64,000 bases of DNA from Anaerolineales bacterium (GTDB taxonomy: Bacteria; Chloroflexota; Anaerolineae; Anaerolineales; Villigracilaceae), in NCBI GenBank assembly GCA_020634885.1, contig JACKAW010000005.1, forward strand, positions 186,001-250,000. The letters are read 5' to 3'. Shown here piece by piece: positions 51,227 through 58,595 of the stretch (the stretch's first letter is position 1; each line of letters begins with the position of its first letter). Under the pieces are notes generated by a model. It was given only the letters and a program-made list of their open reading frames with translations. It did not search any database and was not told the origin of the DNA. The translations under genes and the position numbers were made by a program.

Positions 51227-51977
51227 GTCTTACAGGCACGCCCTGCAATCTTAATTCCTCTTTCAACTCAGGGATTCTCAACTTCCCATCATGAAACAGC
51301 GACGCCGCCAGCGCCGCATCGGCTTGACCCTTCGTCAGCACATCTGCAAAGTGACTGGGCGTCCCCGCCCCGCCCGAAGCGATGACAGGCACAGACACCA
51401 TATTCGAGATGATACTGGTCAATTCAAGGTCATAGCCTGCCAGCGTACCATCCGCGTCCATGCTGGTGAGCAGTATCTCGCCCGCGCCCAACTCCACGCC
51501 GCGCACTGCCCACTCGACCGCGTCCATGCCTGTCGGAGTGCGCCCGCCCGCCACGTACACTTCCCAACTGGATCCATTTCTGCGCGCATCGATCGCCAGC
51601 ACAATGCACTGCGCCCCAAAGCGACTCGCGCCTTCGGAAAGCAGTTCAGGTCGCTTCACCGCTGCGGAGTTAACGCTGACCTTGTCCGCGCCCGCCAGCA
51701 ATAAATTGCGCATATCGTCCACTTCGCGGATTCCGCCACCGACCGTCAACGGCATGAAGACTGTCTCTGCTACGCGGCTGACCAATTCCAAGGTGGTCTT
51801 ACGTCCCTCATGTGTTGCAGAAATATCGAGAAAGACCAACTCGTCCGCGCCTTGTTCATCGTACAGACGTGCCTGCTCCACAGGGTCGCCCGCATCGCGC
51901 AGGTTCACAAAGTTTACGCCCTTCACCACACGCCCATCTTTGATATCCAAACAAGGGATGATTCGTTTTGCTAACAT
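51222..51977 (-). CDS. hisF: Imidazole glycerol phosphate synthase, cyclase subunit
   Basis: 251 residues from the ATG at 51977 (AAGGAG four bases upstream). Starts MLAKRIIPCLDIKDGRVVKG with the catalytic Asp. TIM barrel motifs: TLELVSRVAETVFMPLTVGG, LLAGADKVSVNSAAVKRPEL and VIASGGAGTPSHF. With HisH it makes imidazole glycerol phosphate and AICAR. Confidence 0.97.
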   Translation of the reverse strand: MLAKRIIPCLDIKDGRVVKGVNFVNLRDAGDPVEQARLYDEQGADELVFLDISATHEGRKTTLELVSRVAETVFMPLTVGGGIREVDDMRNLLLAGADKVSVNSAAVKRPELLSEGASRFGAQCIVLAIDARRNGSSWEVYVAGGRTPTGMDAVEWAVRGVELGAGEILLTSMDADGTLAGYDLELTSIISNMVSVPVIASGGAGTPSHFADVLTKGQADAALAASLFHDGKLRIPELKEELRLQGVPVRQ

Positions 51978-52067
51978 AAAACTCCTTTTTATACACAAAG
52001 GACACCAAGGTCACGAAGGAAAACCTCTAAAGCCTTTTCCCCTTTGTGTACTTCGTGCCCTTCGTGT
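51978..52067. repeat. 'cacaaaggacaccaaggtcacgaagg' repeat between hisA and hisF
   Basis: ACACAAAGGACACCAAGG (51994-52011) faces CTTCGTGCCCTTCGTGTTTAAA (52050-52071), imperfect palindrome. A sister copy lies between hisG and hisD (56560-56642). Confidence 0.85.
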
Positions 52068-52781
52068 TTAAAGATTCAACGCCTTTTGTAAATCAACCGT
52101 CCCATCATACAACGCCCGCCCGATAATACAACCCGCCAGCCCCGCATCCTTCGCTGCTTTCACATCGCCAATCGTATGCACGCCGCCTGAAGCGATCACA
52201 TCCAGTCCGCTTTTCTCAGATAATTCTCGCGTCGCAGGGATATTCAACCCGCTGCCTAAACCGTCGCGGCTGACATCGGTAAAGATAACGGTACCCAGCC
52301 CAAAGGTCCGCATTTGAAGCGCGAGGTCAAGCGCAGGCACGCCGCTGTTATCCTTCCAACCGCGAGTCCGCACGAGTCCATCGCGTGCATCGATTCCAAC
52401 CGTAATTCGTTCTGCGCCAAAACGACTCAATGCATCTAGCACGATCTCAGGCTTCTCAACCGCAATCGTTCCAAGAATCACGCGGCTCACGCCCAACGAC
52501 AATGCCGCCTCAATCGACTCAAGCGAACGCATCCCACCACCGAACTGCACATGCGTGCCGAGTTTCAAAATCGATTCAAGCGCATCACGATTCGCGTTAT
52601 CACTTTCACCAAACGCACCATCGAGATTCACAACATGCAGCCACGTCGCGCCAGTGTCGATCCAACGCTTCGCCGTCTCAGCGGGGTCGTCGCTATAAGA
52701 AGTCATCCGCGCAGGGTCGCCCTCTTTCAAGCGCACCACTTTGCCGCCGCGCAGATCAATCGCGGGATAAATCGTAAACAT
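52068..52781 (-). CDS. hisA: ProFAR isomerase
   Basis: 237 residues from the ATG at 52781, coupled to the hisH stop (TGATG) and preceded by GGAGG; a GTG one codon earlier is possible. TIM barrel: YPAIDLRGGKVVRLKEGDPA, VQFGGGMRSLESIEAALSLG and GLDVIASGGVHTIGDVKAAK. It carries out the fourth-step Amadori rearrangement. Confidence 0.97.
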   Translation of the reverse strand: MFTIYPAIDLRGGKVVRLKEGDPARMTSYSDDPAETAKRWIDTGATWLHVVNLDGAFGESDNANRDALESILKLGTHVQFGGGMRSLESIEAALSLGVSRVILGTIAVEKPEIVLDALSRFGAERITVGIDARDGLVRTRGWKDNSGVPALDLALQMRTFGLGTVIFTDVSRDGLGSGLNIPATRELSEKSGLDVIASGGVHTIGDVKAAKDAGLAGCIIGRALYDGTVDLQKALNL

Positions 52782-53398
52782 CACGCCTCCACAAAATTTT
52801 TCAAAATGCGCAGCCCCACCGCCTGACTTTTCTCAGGATGAAACTGCACGCCGAACACGTTCTCGCGCCGCACCGCGCACGCATACCGAATGCCATAATC
52901 CACTTCCGCGATCACATCCGATGGATCGCCCGCCTGACAGTAAAACGAGTGATTGAAATAGACATACGCCCCATCTTGGATTTGATCGAAGAGCAGCGCT
53001 TCATTCTTAACTTTGAGTTGATTCCACCCCGTATGCGGAATCTTCACTGAAAGCGTATCTGCAAACTTCACCACCGTGCCGCGCAGTAGACCCAAGCCTT
53101 CGTGCTCGCCCATCTCTTCTCCGATCTCGAACAAGGCTTGCATCCCGACGCAAATTCCCAGCATCGGCACCCCGCGCGAAACGACTTGCTTCACTGCATC
53201 ATCGAGTCCCTTCGCTTTCATGCCATCCATAAAATCACCAAATGCACCCACGCCAGGCAATACAACTTTCTTTGCTGATAAAACTTTATCAGCAGCATCT
53301 GTGCGTAAAACATTCGCGCCAACACTCTCAAGTGCTTTTTGCACAGAACGCAAATTACCCGTGCCTGCGTCTATCAACACAATGCCTTTATTCATCAT
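52781..53398 (-). CDS. hisH: Imidazole glycerol phosphate synthase, glutaminase subunit
   Basis: 205 residues, class I glutamine amidotransferase. Nucleophile Cys in PMLGICVGMQALFEIGEE, catalytic His/Glu in VFGVQFHPEKSQAVGLRIL. It supplies ammonia to HisF. The start MMNKGIVLIDAGTGN uses ATGATGAAT from a repeat copy (53393-53425). Confidence 0.97.
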   Translation of the reverse strand: MMNKGIVLIDAGTGNLRSVQKALESVGANVLRTDAADKVLSAKKVVLPGVGAFGDFMDGMKAKGLDDAVKQVVSRGVPMLGICVGMQALFEIGEEMGEHEGLGLLRGTVVKFADTLSVKIPHTGWNQLKVKNEALLFDQIQDGAYVYFNHSFYCQAGDPSDVIAEVDYGIRYACAVRRENVFGVQFHPEKSQAVGLRILKNFVEA

Positions 53399-53425
53399 TC
53401 ATCCTTCTGCATTCATCATTTCAAA
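53393..53425. repeat. 'atcattcatccttctgcattcatcat' repeat between hisB and hisH
   Basis: Member of the TGCAGAATG/ATGATGAATG family. It overlaps the hisH start codons and reaches the hisB stop. Confidence 0.7.
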
Positions 53426-54008
53426 GACTTCCCTTTGTGGACGGTATAGCCCCGCCGCGCCTTGGGTCAAACTGCGTGGACGCATCCAATGCGCGTGCCC
53501 AAGCTTTGAACAAGGCTTCGGCTTGATGATGATCGTCGCGCCCGTACAAAACGCGGGCATGGAGATTACAACGCGCCTGCACTGCAAACGACTCAAAGAA
53601 ATGCGGGAATAACGTTACAGGGATGTTGCCCACATACGGCGTGTGCCATTCGACCTGCACCACCGCATACGGACGCCCCGACAAATCCATCGCCACGTGT
53701 GCGAGAGTCTCATCCATCGGAGCGAAACTGTCACCCATGCGGACGATCCCCTTGCGGTCGCCCAACGCCTTGTCAAAGGCTTGACCCAACGCCAGCGCCA
53801 CATCCTCCACCGTGTGATGGACGTCAATGTGCAAGTCGCCTTGGGCGTGGATGGTCAGGTCAAAGAGACCATGCACGGCGAGGTGGGTCAACATGTGGTC
53901 GAGAAATCCCACGCCTGTGGAAATCTCGTGCTTGCCTGTGCCATCCAAGTTCAATTTGATCTCGATCTGTGTTTCGTTTGTTTGACGGGATACTTCTGAA
54001 GTTCTCAT
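53421..54008 (-). CDS. hisB: Imidazoleglycerol-phosphate dehydratase
   Basis: 195 residues, the monofunctional form. GFLDHMLTHLAVHGLFDLTI, DLHIDVHHTVEDVALALGQA with the Mn-binding His, and LHARVLYGRDDHHQAEALFK. No phosphatase domain is fused, so histidinol-phosphate phosphatase must be encoded elsewhere, possibly by the HAD-like gene at the operon end. Confidence 0.97.
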   Translation of the reverse strand: MRTSEVSRQTNETQIEIKLNLDGTGKHEISTGVGFLDHMLTHLAVHGLFDLTIHAQGDLHIDVHHTVEDVALALGQAFDKALGDRKGIVRMGDSFAPMDETLAHVAMDLSGRPYAVVQVEWHTPYVGNIPVTLFPHFFESFAVQARCNLHARVLYGRDDHHQAEALFKAWARALDASTQFDPRRGGAIPSTKGSL

Positions 54009-54079
54009 GATTCTCCTTTGGTTACAGGTTGAAGGTTTAAGGTCACAGGTTAAGGACCTTCAACTTTCAACCTTGAACC
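54009..54079. repeat. 'acaggttgaaggttt' repeat between hisC and hisB
   Basis: GGTTACAGGTTGAAGGTTTAAGG (54019-54041) faces CCTTCAACTTTCAACCTTGAACC (about 54057-54079), imperfect palindrome. Confidence 0.75.
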
Positions 54080-55171
54080 TTACAACCGTTTCAACGCCTC
54101 AATCAACACATCCGTATCATTCGGTCTTCCAACACTAACGCGGATGTGATCTCTCAGCCCAGGCTTGTTGAAGTAGCGGATGAAGACTCCGAACTCTTGC
54201 GCCAATTTCGCTTTCAATTCGGAGGCGTCACGTCCGTTCACTTGGCAGAGGATAAAGTTCGATTGCGTAGGATACGGCTTGAGATATGGAACCGCTCCCA
54301 GCGCGGAGAGGAGGCGGGTTCTTTCATCCTTGAGTTTCTCGACCAATACTTTCAATTCATCCACATTCGCAAGGGACGCTTGTGCGGCAACACTCGCGGC
54401 GACGTTGACATTGTACGGCTGCTTGGACTTCCACAAGGTGGGCATGAGCCATTTGGGGAACGCGCCATAGCCAATGCGCAGACCCGCCAAGCCTGCCCAT
54501 TTGCTGAACGTGCGCAACACAACCAGATTCTCACGCTGCGGCACTTCGCGGATTCGGCTGAGACTCGCGCCAAGATTCTCGCCCGCAAATTCGATGTAGG
54601 CTTCGTCGAGCACCACCAACAGCGGAAGCGAGAGCAATTCATCCATCACATCTGGTGAGATCAAAGAGCCGTCGGGGTTGTTGGGGGAAGCGATGAAAAG
54701 CAGTTTCGGCTTGAGTTCGTCAACGGCTTTGCGGATGGATGGCATGTCGAGCGAGAAGTCGGCGTTGCGCGGAACTTCGATACAACGCGCGGCGTTCAAC
54801 TCCGCGTCGAAGGGATACATGCCGAAGGTCGGCGGGCAGGAGAGAATGCACTCGCTTGGTTCAAGGAAGACACGCATAAGCAGGTCGAGTAGTTCATCCG
54901 CGCCAGAGCCTGCGAGGAGGTATTCAGCATCTACACCTGTAAATTCAGAAAGAGACTTGCGCAAGGCACGCGATTCAGGGTCGGGGTAGATGTGCGGAAA
55001 GTCCATCTCTGCGAGCGCCTTGCGGACAGCAGGCAGAACGCCATACGGATTTTCGTTCGCGTCGAGTTTGACGATCTGTGAAGGTTCGCGCCCGATTCTT
55101 GCCGATAAAACTTCAAACGGCTCAATGGGGGTGTAAGGTGGAAGGGATTCGAGGTGGTTTCGGATTTGCAT
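54080..55171 (-). CDS. hisC: Histidinol-phosphate aminotransferase
   Basis: 363 residues, class I/II aminotransferase. IVKLDANENPYGVLPAVRKA, LLAGSGADELLDLLMRVFL, LLFIASPNNPDGSLI, VLDEAYIEFAG and the PLP lysine in TFSKWAGLAGLRIGYG. It starts within the hisD stop (TAATG), so it is coupled. Confidence 0.96.
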   Translation of the reverse strand: MQIRNHLESLPPYTPIEPFEVLSARIGREPSQIVKLDANENPYGVLPAVRKALAEMDFPHIYPDPESRALRKSLSEFTGVDAEYLLAGSGADELLDLLMRVFLEPSECILSCPPTFGMYPFDAELNAARCIEVPRNADFSLDMPSIRKAVDELKPKLLFIASPNNPDGSLISPDVMDELLSLPLLVVLDEAYIEFAGENLGASLSRIREVPQRENLVVLRTFSKWAGLAGLRIGYGAFPKWLMPTLWKSKQPYNVNVAASVAAQASLANVDELKVLVEKLKDERTRLLSALGAVPYLKPYPTQSNFILCQVNGRDASELKAKLAQEFGVFIRYFNKPGLRDHIRVSVGRPNDTDVLIEALKRL

Positions 55172-56547
55172 TATTCACTCCTCAACAGCGCTGCATTCGC
55201 ATGTGCGTCCAAGCCTTCGGATTGCGCTAAAGTCGCGGCGATGGGACCGACTTTCTGTGCGGTCTTGTCATCGAGGGCGACGAGGCTGACGATTTTGACA
55301 AAGTCCCAGACGTTGAGCGGAGAGGCGAAGCGAGCAGAGCCGCCTGTAGGCATGACATGGCTGGGACCTGCGAGATAGTCGCCCAGCACTTCAAAGGAAT
55401 GTTCGCCCATGAAGACTCCGCCTGCGTTGTTGACCTTTTCTGCCCAACGCCACGGCTCGCTGACGGATAATGCCAGATGTTCGGGCGCGTACTCGTTGGC
55501 GAGGTCGACGGCTTCGGCGAGGTCGCGGGTGAGAACTGCGCCGCCGCGATTTTCCAATGAAGCGACGATGATGTCTGCACGACTGCGTTGCTCAATTTGA
55601 CTTGCTACTTCGGCTTGGACTTTTTGAATGAGGGTTTGCGAGGGAGTGAGAAGAATGGCAGAGGCAAGCAGGTCATGTTCGGCTTGGGCGAGTAGATCCG
55701 CCGCGACCCAACTTGGATTTGCAGAGTCATCTGCGATGACAACGGTTTCGGTGGGACCTGCCAACCCGTCAATGCCGACCACGCCGTAGACTTGTCGCTT
55801 GGCTAAGGTGACGAAGAGATTGCCGGGTCCGAAAATTTTATCGACAGGGCGAATGGTTTCGGTGCCATAGGCAAGGGCGGCAATCGCTTGCGCGCCGCCA
55901 ATGGCATAGACCTCGTCCACGCCTGCGACGGCGCAAGCGGCAAGGATGATGGGAGGAATAAATGATGATTGCTGATTGATGAATGATGAATTTTTATTCT
56001 GCATTCCGTATTCATCATTCATCAATTTCATTGGTGGCGTGACAACGACAATTTCCTTCACGCCTGCCACTCGTGCAGGGATGGCGCTCATCAACACAGT
56101 GGAAGGGAGTGGAGCTGTGCCGCCAGGAACGTATAAACCAACCCGTTGAATCGGGCGGATGATCTGCCCTACGGTGCCGCCGAGTTCGTTAGTGAACCAT
56201 GAGGTCAGCGGTTGTTTTTTGTGGAAGGCTTCAACGCGGGCAGCGGCTTTTTCGAGCGCGTCACGTTGGGCGGGCGAGATCGAATCAAGCGCGGACTGAA
56301 TCAAAGCTGTCGAAACGGGAGCAGGTTTGAGGTCCAGAGAATCGAGGCGCTTGGTCCAATCTTGCAGGGCGGAGTCACCGCGAGTCCGCACATCTTTCAA
56401 AATGCGAGTCACGGCGGCTTCGGCTGTTAGTCGTTCGCCAAAAAGTTTTTCGATGTTATCCATCACGCGCGCGCTGACGGGGAACTCATCGGGCGGCGTC
56501 CGTTTGAGAATGGTCTGGCGTGCGGTTTGCGGGTCGTATTGTTTCAT
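55171..56547 (-). CDS. hisD: Histidinol dehydrogenase with a repeat-derived in-frame insert
   Basis: 458 residues from the ATG at 56547 (AAGGA upstream). Conserved motifs: GQIIRPIQRVGLYVPGGTAP, YAIGGAQAIAALAYGTETI, GLAGPTETVVIADDSANPSW and GDYLAGPSHVMPTGGSAR. It oxidises histidinol to histidine with zinc and NAD. Between VVVTPP and PIILAACAVAGV (residues about 173-197) sit 25 extra residues encoded by a palindromic repeat. The insert keeps frame and adds no stop; the catalytic motifs are intact. Confidence 0.96.
   Translation of the reverse strand: MKQYDPQTARQTILKRTPPDEFPVSARVMDNIEKLFGERLTAEAAVTRILKDVRTRGDSALQDWTKRLDSLDLKPAPVSTALIQSALDSISPAQRDALEKAAARVEAFHKKQPLTSWFTNELGGTVGQIIRPIQRVGLYVPGGTAPLPSTVLMSAIPARVAGVKEIVVVTPPMKLMNDEYGMQNKNSSFINQQSSFIPPIILAACAVAGVDEVYAIGGAQAIAALAYGTETIRPVDKIFGPGNLFVTLAKRQVYGVVGIDGLAGPTETVVIADDSANPSWVAADLLAQAEHDLLASAILLTPSQTLIQKVQAEVASQIEQRSRADIIVASLENRGGAVLTRDLAEAVDLANEYAPEHLALSVSEPWRWAEKVNNAGGVFMGEHSFEVLGDYLAGPSHVMPTGGSARFASPLNVWDFVKIVSLVALDDKTAQKVGPIAATLAQSEGLDAHANAALLRSE
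55957..56031. repeat. Palindromic repeat inserted in hisD coding sequence
   Basis: 75 bases. ATTGATGAATGATGAAT (55975-55991) and ATTCATCATTCATCAAT (56010-56026) are perfect 17-base complements around an 18-base spacer containing ATTCTGCATTCCGT. It belongs to the same family as the copies at 41905-41980 and 44636-44727. Confidence 0.88.
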
Positions 56548-56559
56548 AGTCAATTCCTT

Positions 56560-56642
56560 TTCTAAACACAAAGGTCACGAAGTACACGAAGGTCTTAAGG
56601 CTTTTCCTTGGTGCCCGTTGTGTCCTTCGTGTTTAAAGATTT
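56560..56642. repeat. 'acacaaaggtcacgaagtacacgaagg' repeat between hisG and hisD
   Basis: AAACACAAAGGTCACGAAG (56564-56582) faces GTGTCCTTCGTGTTTAAAG (56620-56638). Sister of 51978-52067. Confidence 0.85.
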
Positions 56643-57635
56643 TTATTTCAGCGCCGCGAGCATGGCGGTGTAGCGCGGCGGTTCTTCTTCGAAGATGTAG
56701 GTGACGGGCGAGACGATGATGCCGCTGCCGCCGATGGAACGCAATTCGCTGATGGCTTGCGGCAAACGTTTGCGCGGCACGACGACGGTGACGGAGTGCC
56801 AATCTTGATTCGGTTCGCGGGTGATGATGGGGCTGACGGTGGGACCTTGCAGACCGCCGACGGATGTTTCTTCAAATAGTTTGGACGCAATCGCCTCGGG
56901 ACTCCGCCCGCGCATGTTCGCAATGACCAGAAGATTTTCCTTCGCCCGCATGTGCGCCTCGATGTACTCGAGCAAGCGACGCGCCATTTCCAACGCTTGT
57001 GGATTCGTCTGCAAGGCTTTGCGGTTTGCGATCAGCGCGGCTTGCGAGGCTTGGATGACTCCATCGCGCAGCGCACGCAGACGATTATCTTGCAGGGTTT
57101 GACCCGATGAAACAAGGTCAGAAATGATGTCGGCATAGCCGATGGTGGGCGCGGTTTCGAGAGTCCCTTCGGCGGCGATGAGTGTGTGCGGAATGTTCTG
57201 CGCGTTGAGAAAGCGTTCGGTTAGGACGGGAAATTTTGTCGCCACTCTCAGCGGACGGTTGAGACTCGCCGCATATTTTTTCAATGCAGGGATGTCGGTG
57301 ACATCCGTCCATGCTTCGGGGACGGCGAGCATGAGTGCGCAGCCGCCATAGCCGAGTTCGTCATGCAGGACGATGATCTCGCCATTGTCGCCGCGCTTTT
57401 CTTCGAGCACGTCAATGCCCGTAATGCCAAAGTCCACGCTGCCCTGGCGGACGCTGACGACGATGTCGCTGGGGCGTTGAAAGAGAATTGTCAACTCAGG
57501 CAGGGCGGGCATCTTTGCCTGATACTGGCGTGGATTGAGTTTCTGCACGGAGAGTCCGCACTCGGCGAGGAAGTCGAGCGAGTCGTCCATGAGGCGTCCT
57601 TTGGAGGGGAGGGAGAGACGGAGGGATTGGGTCAT
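56643..57635 (-). CDS. hisG: ATP phosphoribosyltransferase, long form
   Basis: 330 residues. Catalytic part: LRLSLPSKGRLMDDSLDFLA, FQRPSDIVVSVRQGSVDFGI and GYADIISDLVSSGQTLQDNR. The C-terminal regulatory domain (PIITREPNQDWHSVTVVVPR, SGIIVSPVTYIFEEEPPRY) is present, so it is the self-contained form inhibited by histidine and needs no HisZ. First structural gene of the operon, following the his attenuator. AAGGAAACCTTTT lies before the ATG. Confidence 0.96.
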   Translation of the reverse strand: MTQSLRLSLPSKGRLMDDSLDFLAECGLSVQKLNPRQYQAKMPALPELTILFQRPSDIVVSVRQGSVDFGITGIDVLEEKRGDNGEIIVLHDELGYGGCALMLAVPEAWTDVTDIPALKKYAASLNRPLRVATKFPVLTERFLNAQNIPHTLIAAEGTLETAPTIGYADIISDLVSSGQTLQDNRLRALRDGVIQASQAALIANRKALQTNPQALEMARRLLEYIEAHMRAKENLLVIANMRGRSPEAIASKLFEETSVGGLQGPTVSPIITREPNQDWHSVTVVVPRKRLPQAISELRSIGGSGIIVSPVTYIFEEEPPRYTAMLAALK

Positions 57636-57654
57636 AAAAGGTTTCCTTTTTAGT

Positions 57655-57680
57655 GGGTGGTGTGTAGTGGATAGTGCGAG
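57655..57680. repeat. Partial 'gtggtgtgtagtggatagt' repeat before hisG
   Basis: TAGTGGGTGGTGTGTAGTGGATAGTG resembles the repeat at 58422-58493. It lies between the attenuator terminator and hisG. Confidence 0.5.
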
Positions 57681-57684
57681 ATAA

Positions 57685-57710
57685 CAAAAAACCCCGACGC
57701 AGGGTCGGGG
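57685..57710 (-). terminator. Attenuator terminator of the his leader
   Basis: On the minus strand CCCCGAC (57710-57704), loop CCTGC, GTCGGGG (57698-57692), then TTTTTTG. CCCGACC of the 5' arm (57709-57703) can pair instead with GGTCGGG (57779-57773) in the leader peptide coding sequence. Confidence 0.9.
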
Positions 57711-57737
57711 CTTGATGAGGTGAAATATGGGTATCTG

Positions 57738-57830
57738 CTATTGATTTACAACAGGTACGCGCACATAAACCTCCCGACCATGCGGGGGGTGAATATGATG
57801 ATGGTGGTGCTTGAGCGCGGACTTGATCAT
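57738..57830 (-). CDS. hisL: Histidine operon leader peptide
   Basis: 30 residues: MIKSALKHHHHHIHPPHGRE and ten more ending VVNQ. Seven His fall within residues 8-17. Downstream, CCCCCCG (57789-57783) can pair with CGGGAGG (57776-57770) at six of seven positions as hairpin 1:2, GGTCGGG (57779-57773) with CCCGACC (57709-57703) as antiterminator 2:3, and the terminator is 3:4. Stalling on His codons would block 1:2 and favour 2:3. No Shine-Dalgarno; the ATG is ten bases after the -10 box. Confidence 0.92.
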   Translation of the reverse strand: MIKSALKHHHHHIHPPHGREVYVRVPVVNQ

Positions 57831-57840
57831 GTTGGTCGGT

Positions 57841-57869
57841 ATTCTATGCCGGGGCGGGGAATGAGTCAA
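57841..57869 (-). promoter_or_regulatory. Sigma-70-type promoter of the his operon
   Basis: TTGACT (57869-57864), 17-base spacer, TAGAAT (57846-57841). The start site is predicted within about three bases of the hisL ATG. Confidence 0.8.
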
Positions 57870-57879
57870 GGGAAATGAT

Positions 57880-57975
57880 AAAGAAAAGATTAACACGAAT
57901 TACTCGAATGAGCGAATGTCTCGAATTTTTTATTCGTAAATTCGCACTATTCGCGACATTCGCGTTAAGAATTTT
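57880..57975. repeat. 'ttaacacgaattactcgaatgagcgaat' palindromic repeat
   Basis: GATTAACACGAATTACTCGAATG (57888-57910) faces CATTCGCGTTAAGAATTTTGC (57959-57979) with ATTTTTTATTCGTAAATTCG in the centre. Related blocks are near 21919 and 30960. Confidence 0.7.
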
Positions 57976-58031
57976 GCATTTCCCTCCATGCTATAATCCG
58001 CAATCGTTTGACCCAAATCATGGAGGAACCT

Positions 58032-58418
58032 GTGCGTACCAAACTCACCATTCTCGTGCTCGCCCTGAGCATTCTACTCGCCGCCTGCGGAGCATCCGCT
58101 TCGGGCGGAGCGACAACCGCCGTCGAAGGCTACATCACTGCCCTTGCCACCAAAGACCAAGCCACCCTCATCTCCAACTCCTGCGCCGACTGGGAAGATG
58201 ACGCCCTGATCGAGCTCGACTCCTTCGCCCTCGTCGAAGTCACCGTAGACGGAATGTCCTGCACCGAAGCGGGCACCGATGGCGACAAGACCCTCGTCAA
58301 CTGCACCGGTATGCTCAACATGAGCTACAACGGCGAACCCCAATCCCTCGACCTCGCCGACCGCACCTACGAAGTCATTGAGCAAAACGGCAACTGGCTT
58401 GTTTGCGGAGTGCGTTAA
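58032..58418 (+). CDS. Small lipoprotein, unknown function
   Basis: 128 residues starting with GTG at 58032, six bases after GGAGG; the reading frame reaches back to 58008 but without such a site. Lipobox LLAAC (Cys near 19). The mature part begins GASASGGATTAVEGYITALA and has SCADWEDDALIELDSFALVE and NGNWLVCGVR, an NTF2/SnoaL-like look with two Cys pairs. A TATAAT is at 57992-57997. Confidence 0.75.
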   Translation: MRTKLTILVLALSILLAACGASASGGATTAVEGYITALATKDQATLISNSCADWEDDALIELDSFALVEVTVDGMSCTEAGTDGDKTLVNCTGMLNMSYNGEPQSLDLADRTYEVIEQNGNWLVCGVR

Positions 58419-58421
58419 GAG

Positions 58422-58493
58422 CAGTAAACAGTGGGTAGTGGATGGTGGATAGTAAACCCACTGTCCACTTCCCACTGTCCACTTCCCACTGTC
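58422..58493. repeat. 'cagtgggtagtggatggtgg' palindromic repeat
   Basis: AGTGGGTAGTGGATGGTGGATAG faces CACTGTCCACTTCCCACTGTCC and a tandem copy. It ends directly at the ATG of the microprotein 58494-58595. A related stretch lies inside the methyltransferase gene at 8099-8143. Confidence 0.75.
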
Positions 58494-58595
58494 ATGAAAG
58501 AAAACCTCCTCGCCCTCCTCCTCTGCCTCATCCTCATCACCCTCGTCATCTTCACCGCAGACTCGAGCCCCACGTGGATCTATCAAGGCTTCTAA
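58494..58595 (+). CDS. 33-residue DltX-like membrane microprotein
   Basis: Begins MKENLLALLLCLILITLVIF (one membrane helix, residues 4-21) and ends SPTWIYQGF. The aromatic-x-Tyr-x-x-Phe C-terminus fits the FxYxxF motif of DltX, whose C-terminal Tyr has been proposed to carry the acyl group between DltB and DltD. The stop TAA is immediately followed by the MBOAT ATG. No good ribosome-binding site is seen, because a repeat abuts the start. Too short to judge by composition, so the call rests on motif and position. Confidence 0.78.
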   Translation: MKENLLALLLCLILITLVIFTADSSPTWIYQGF

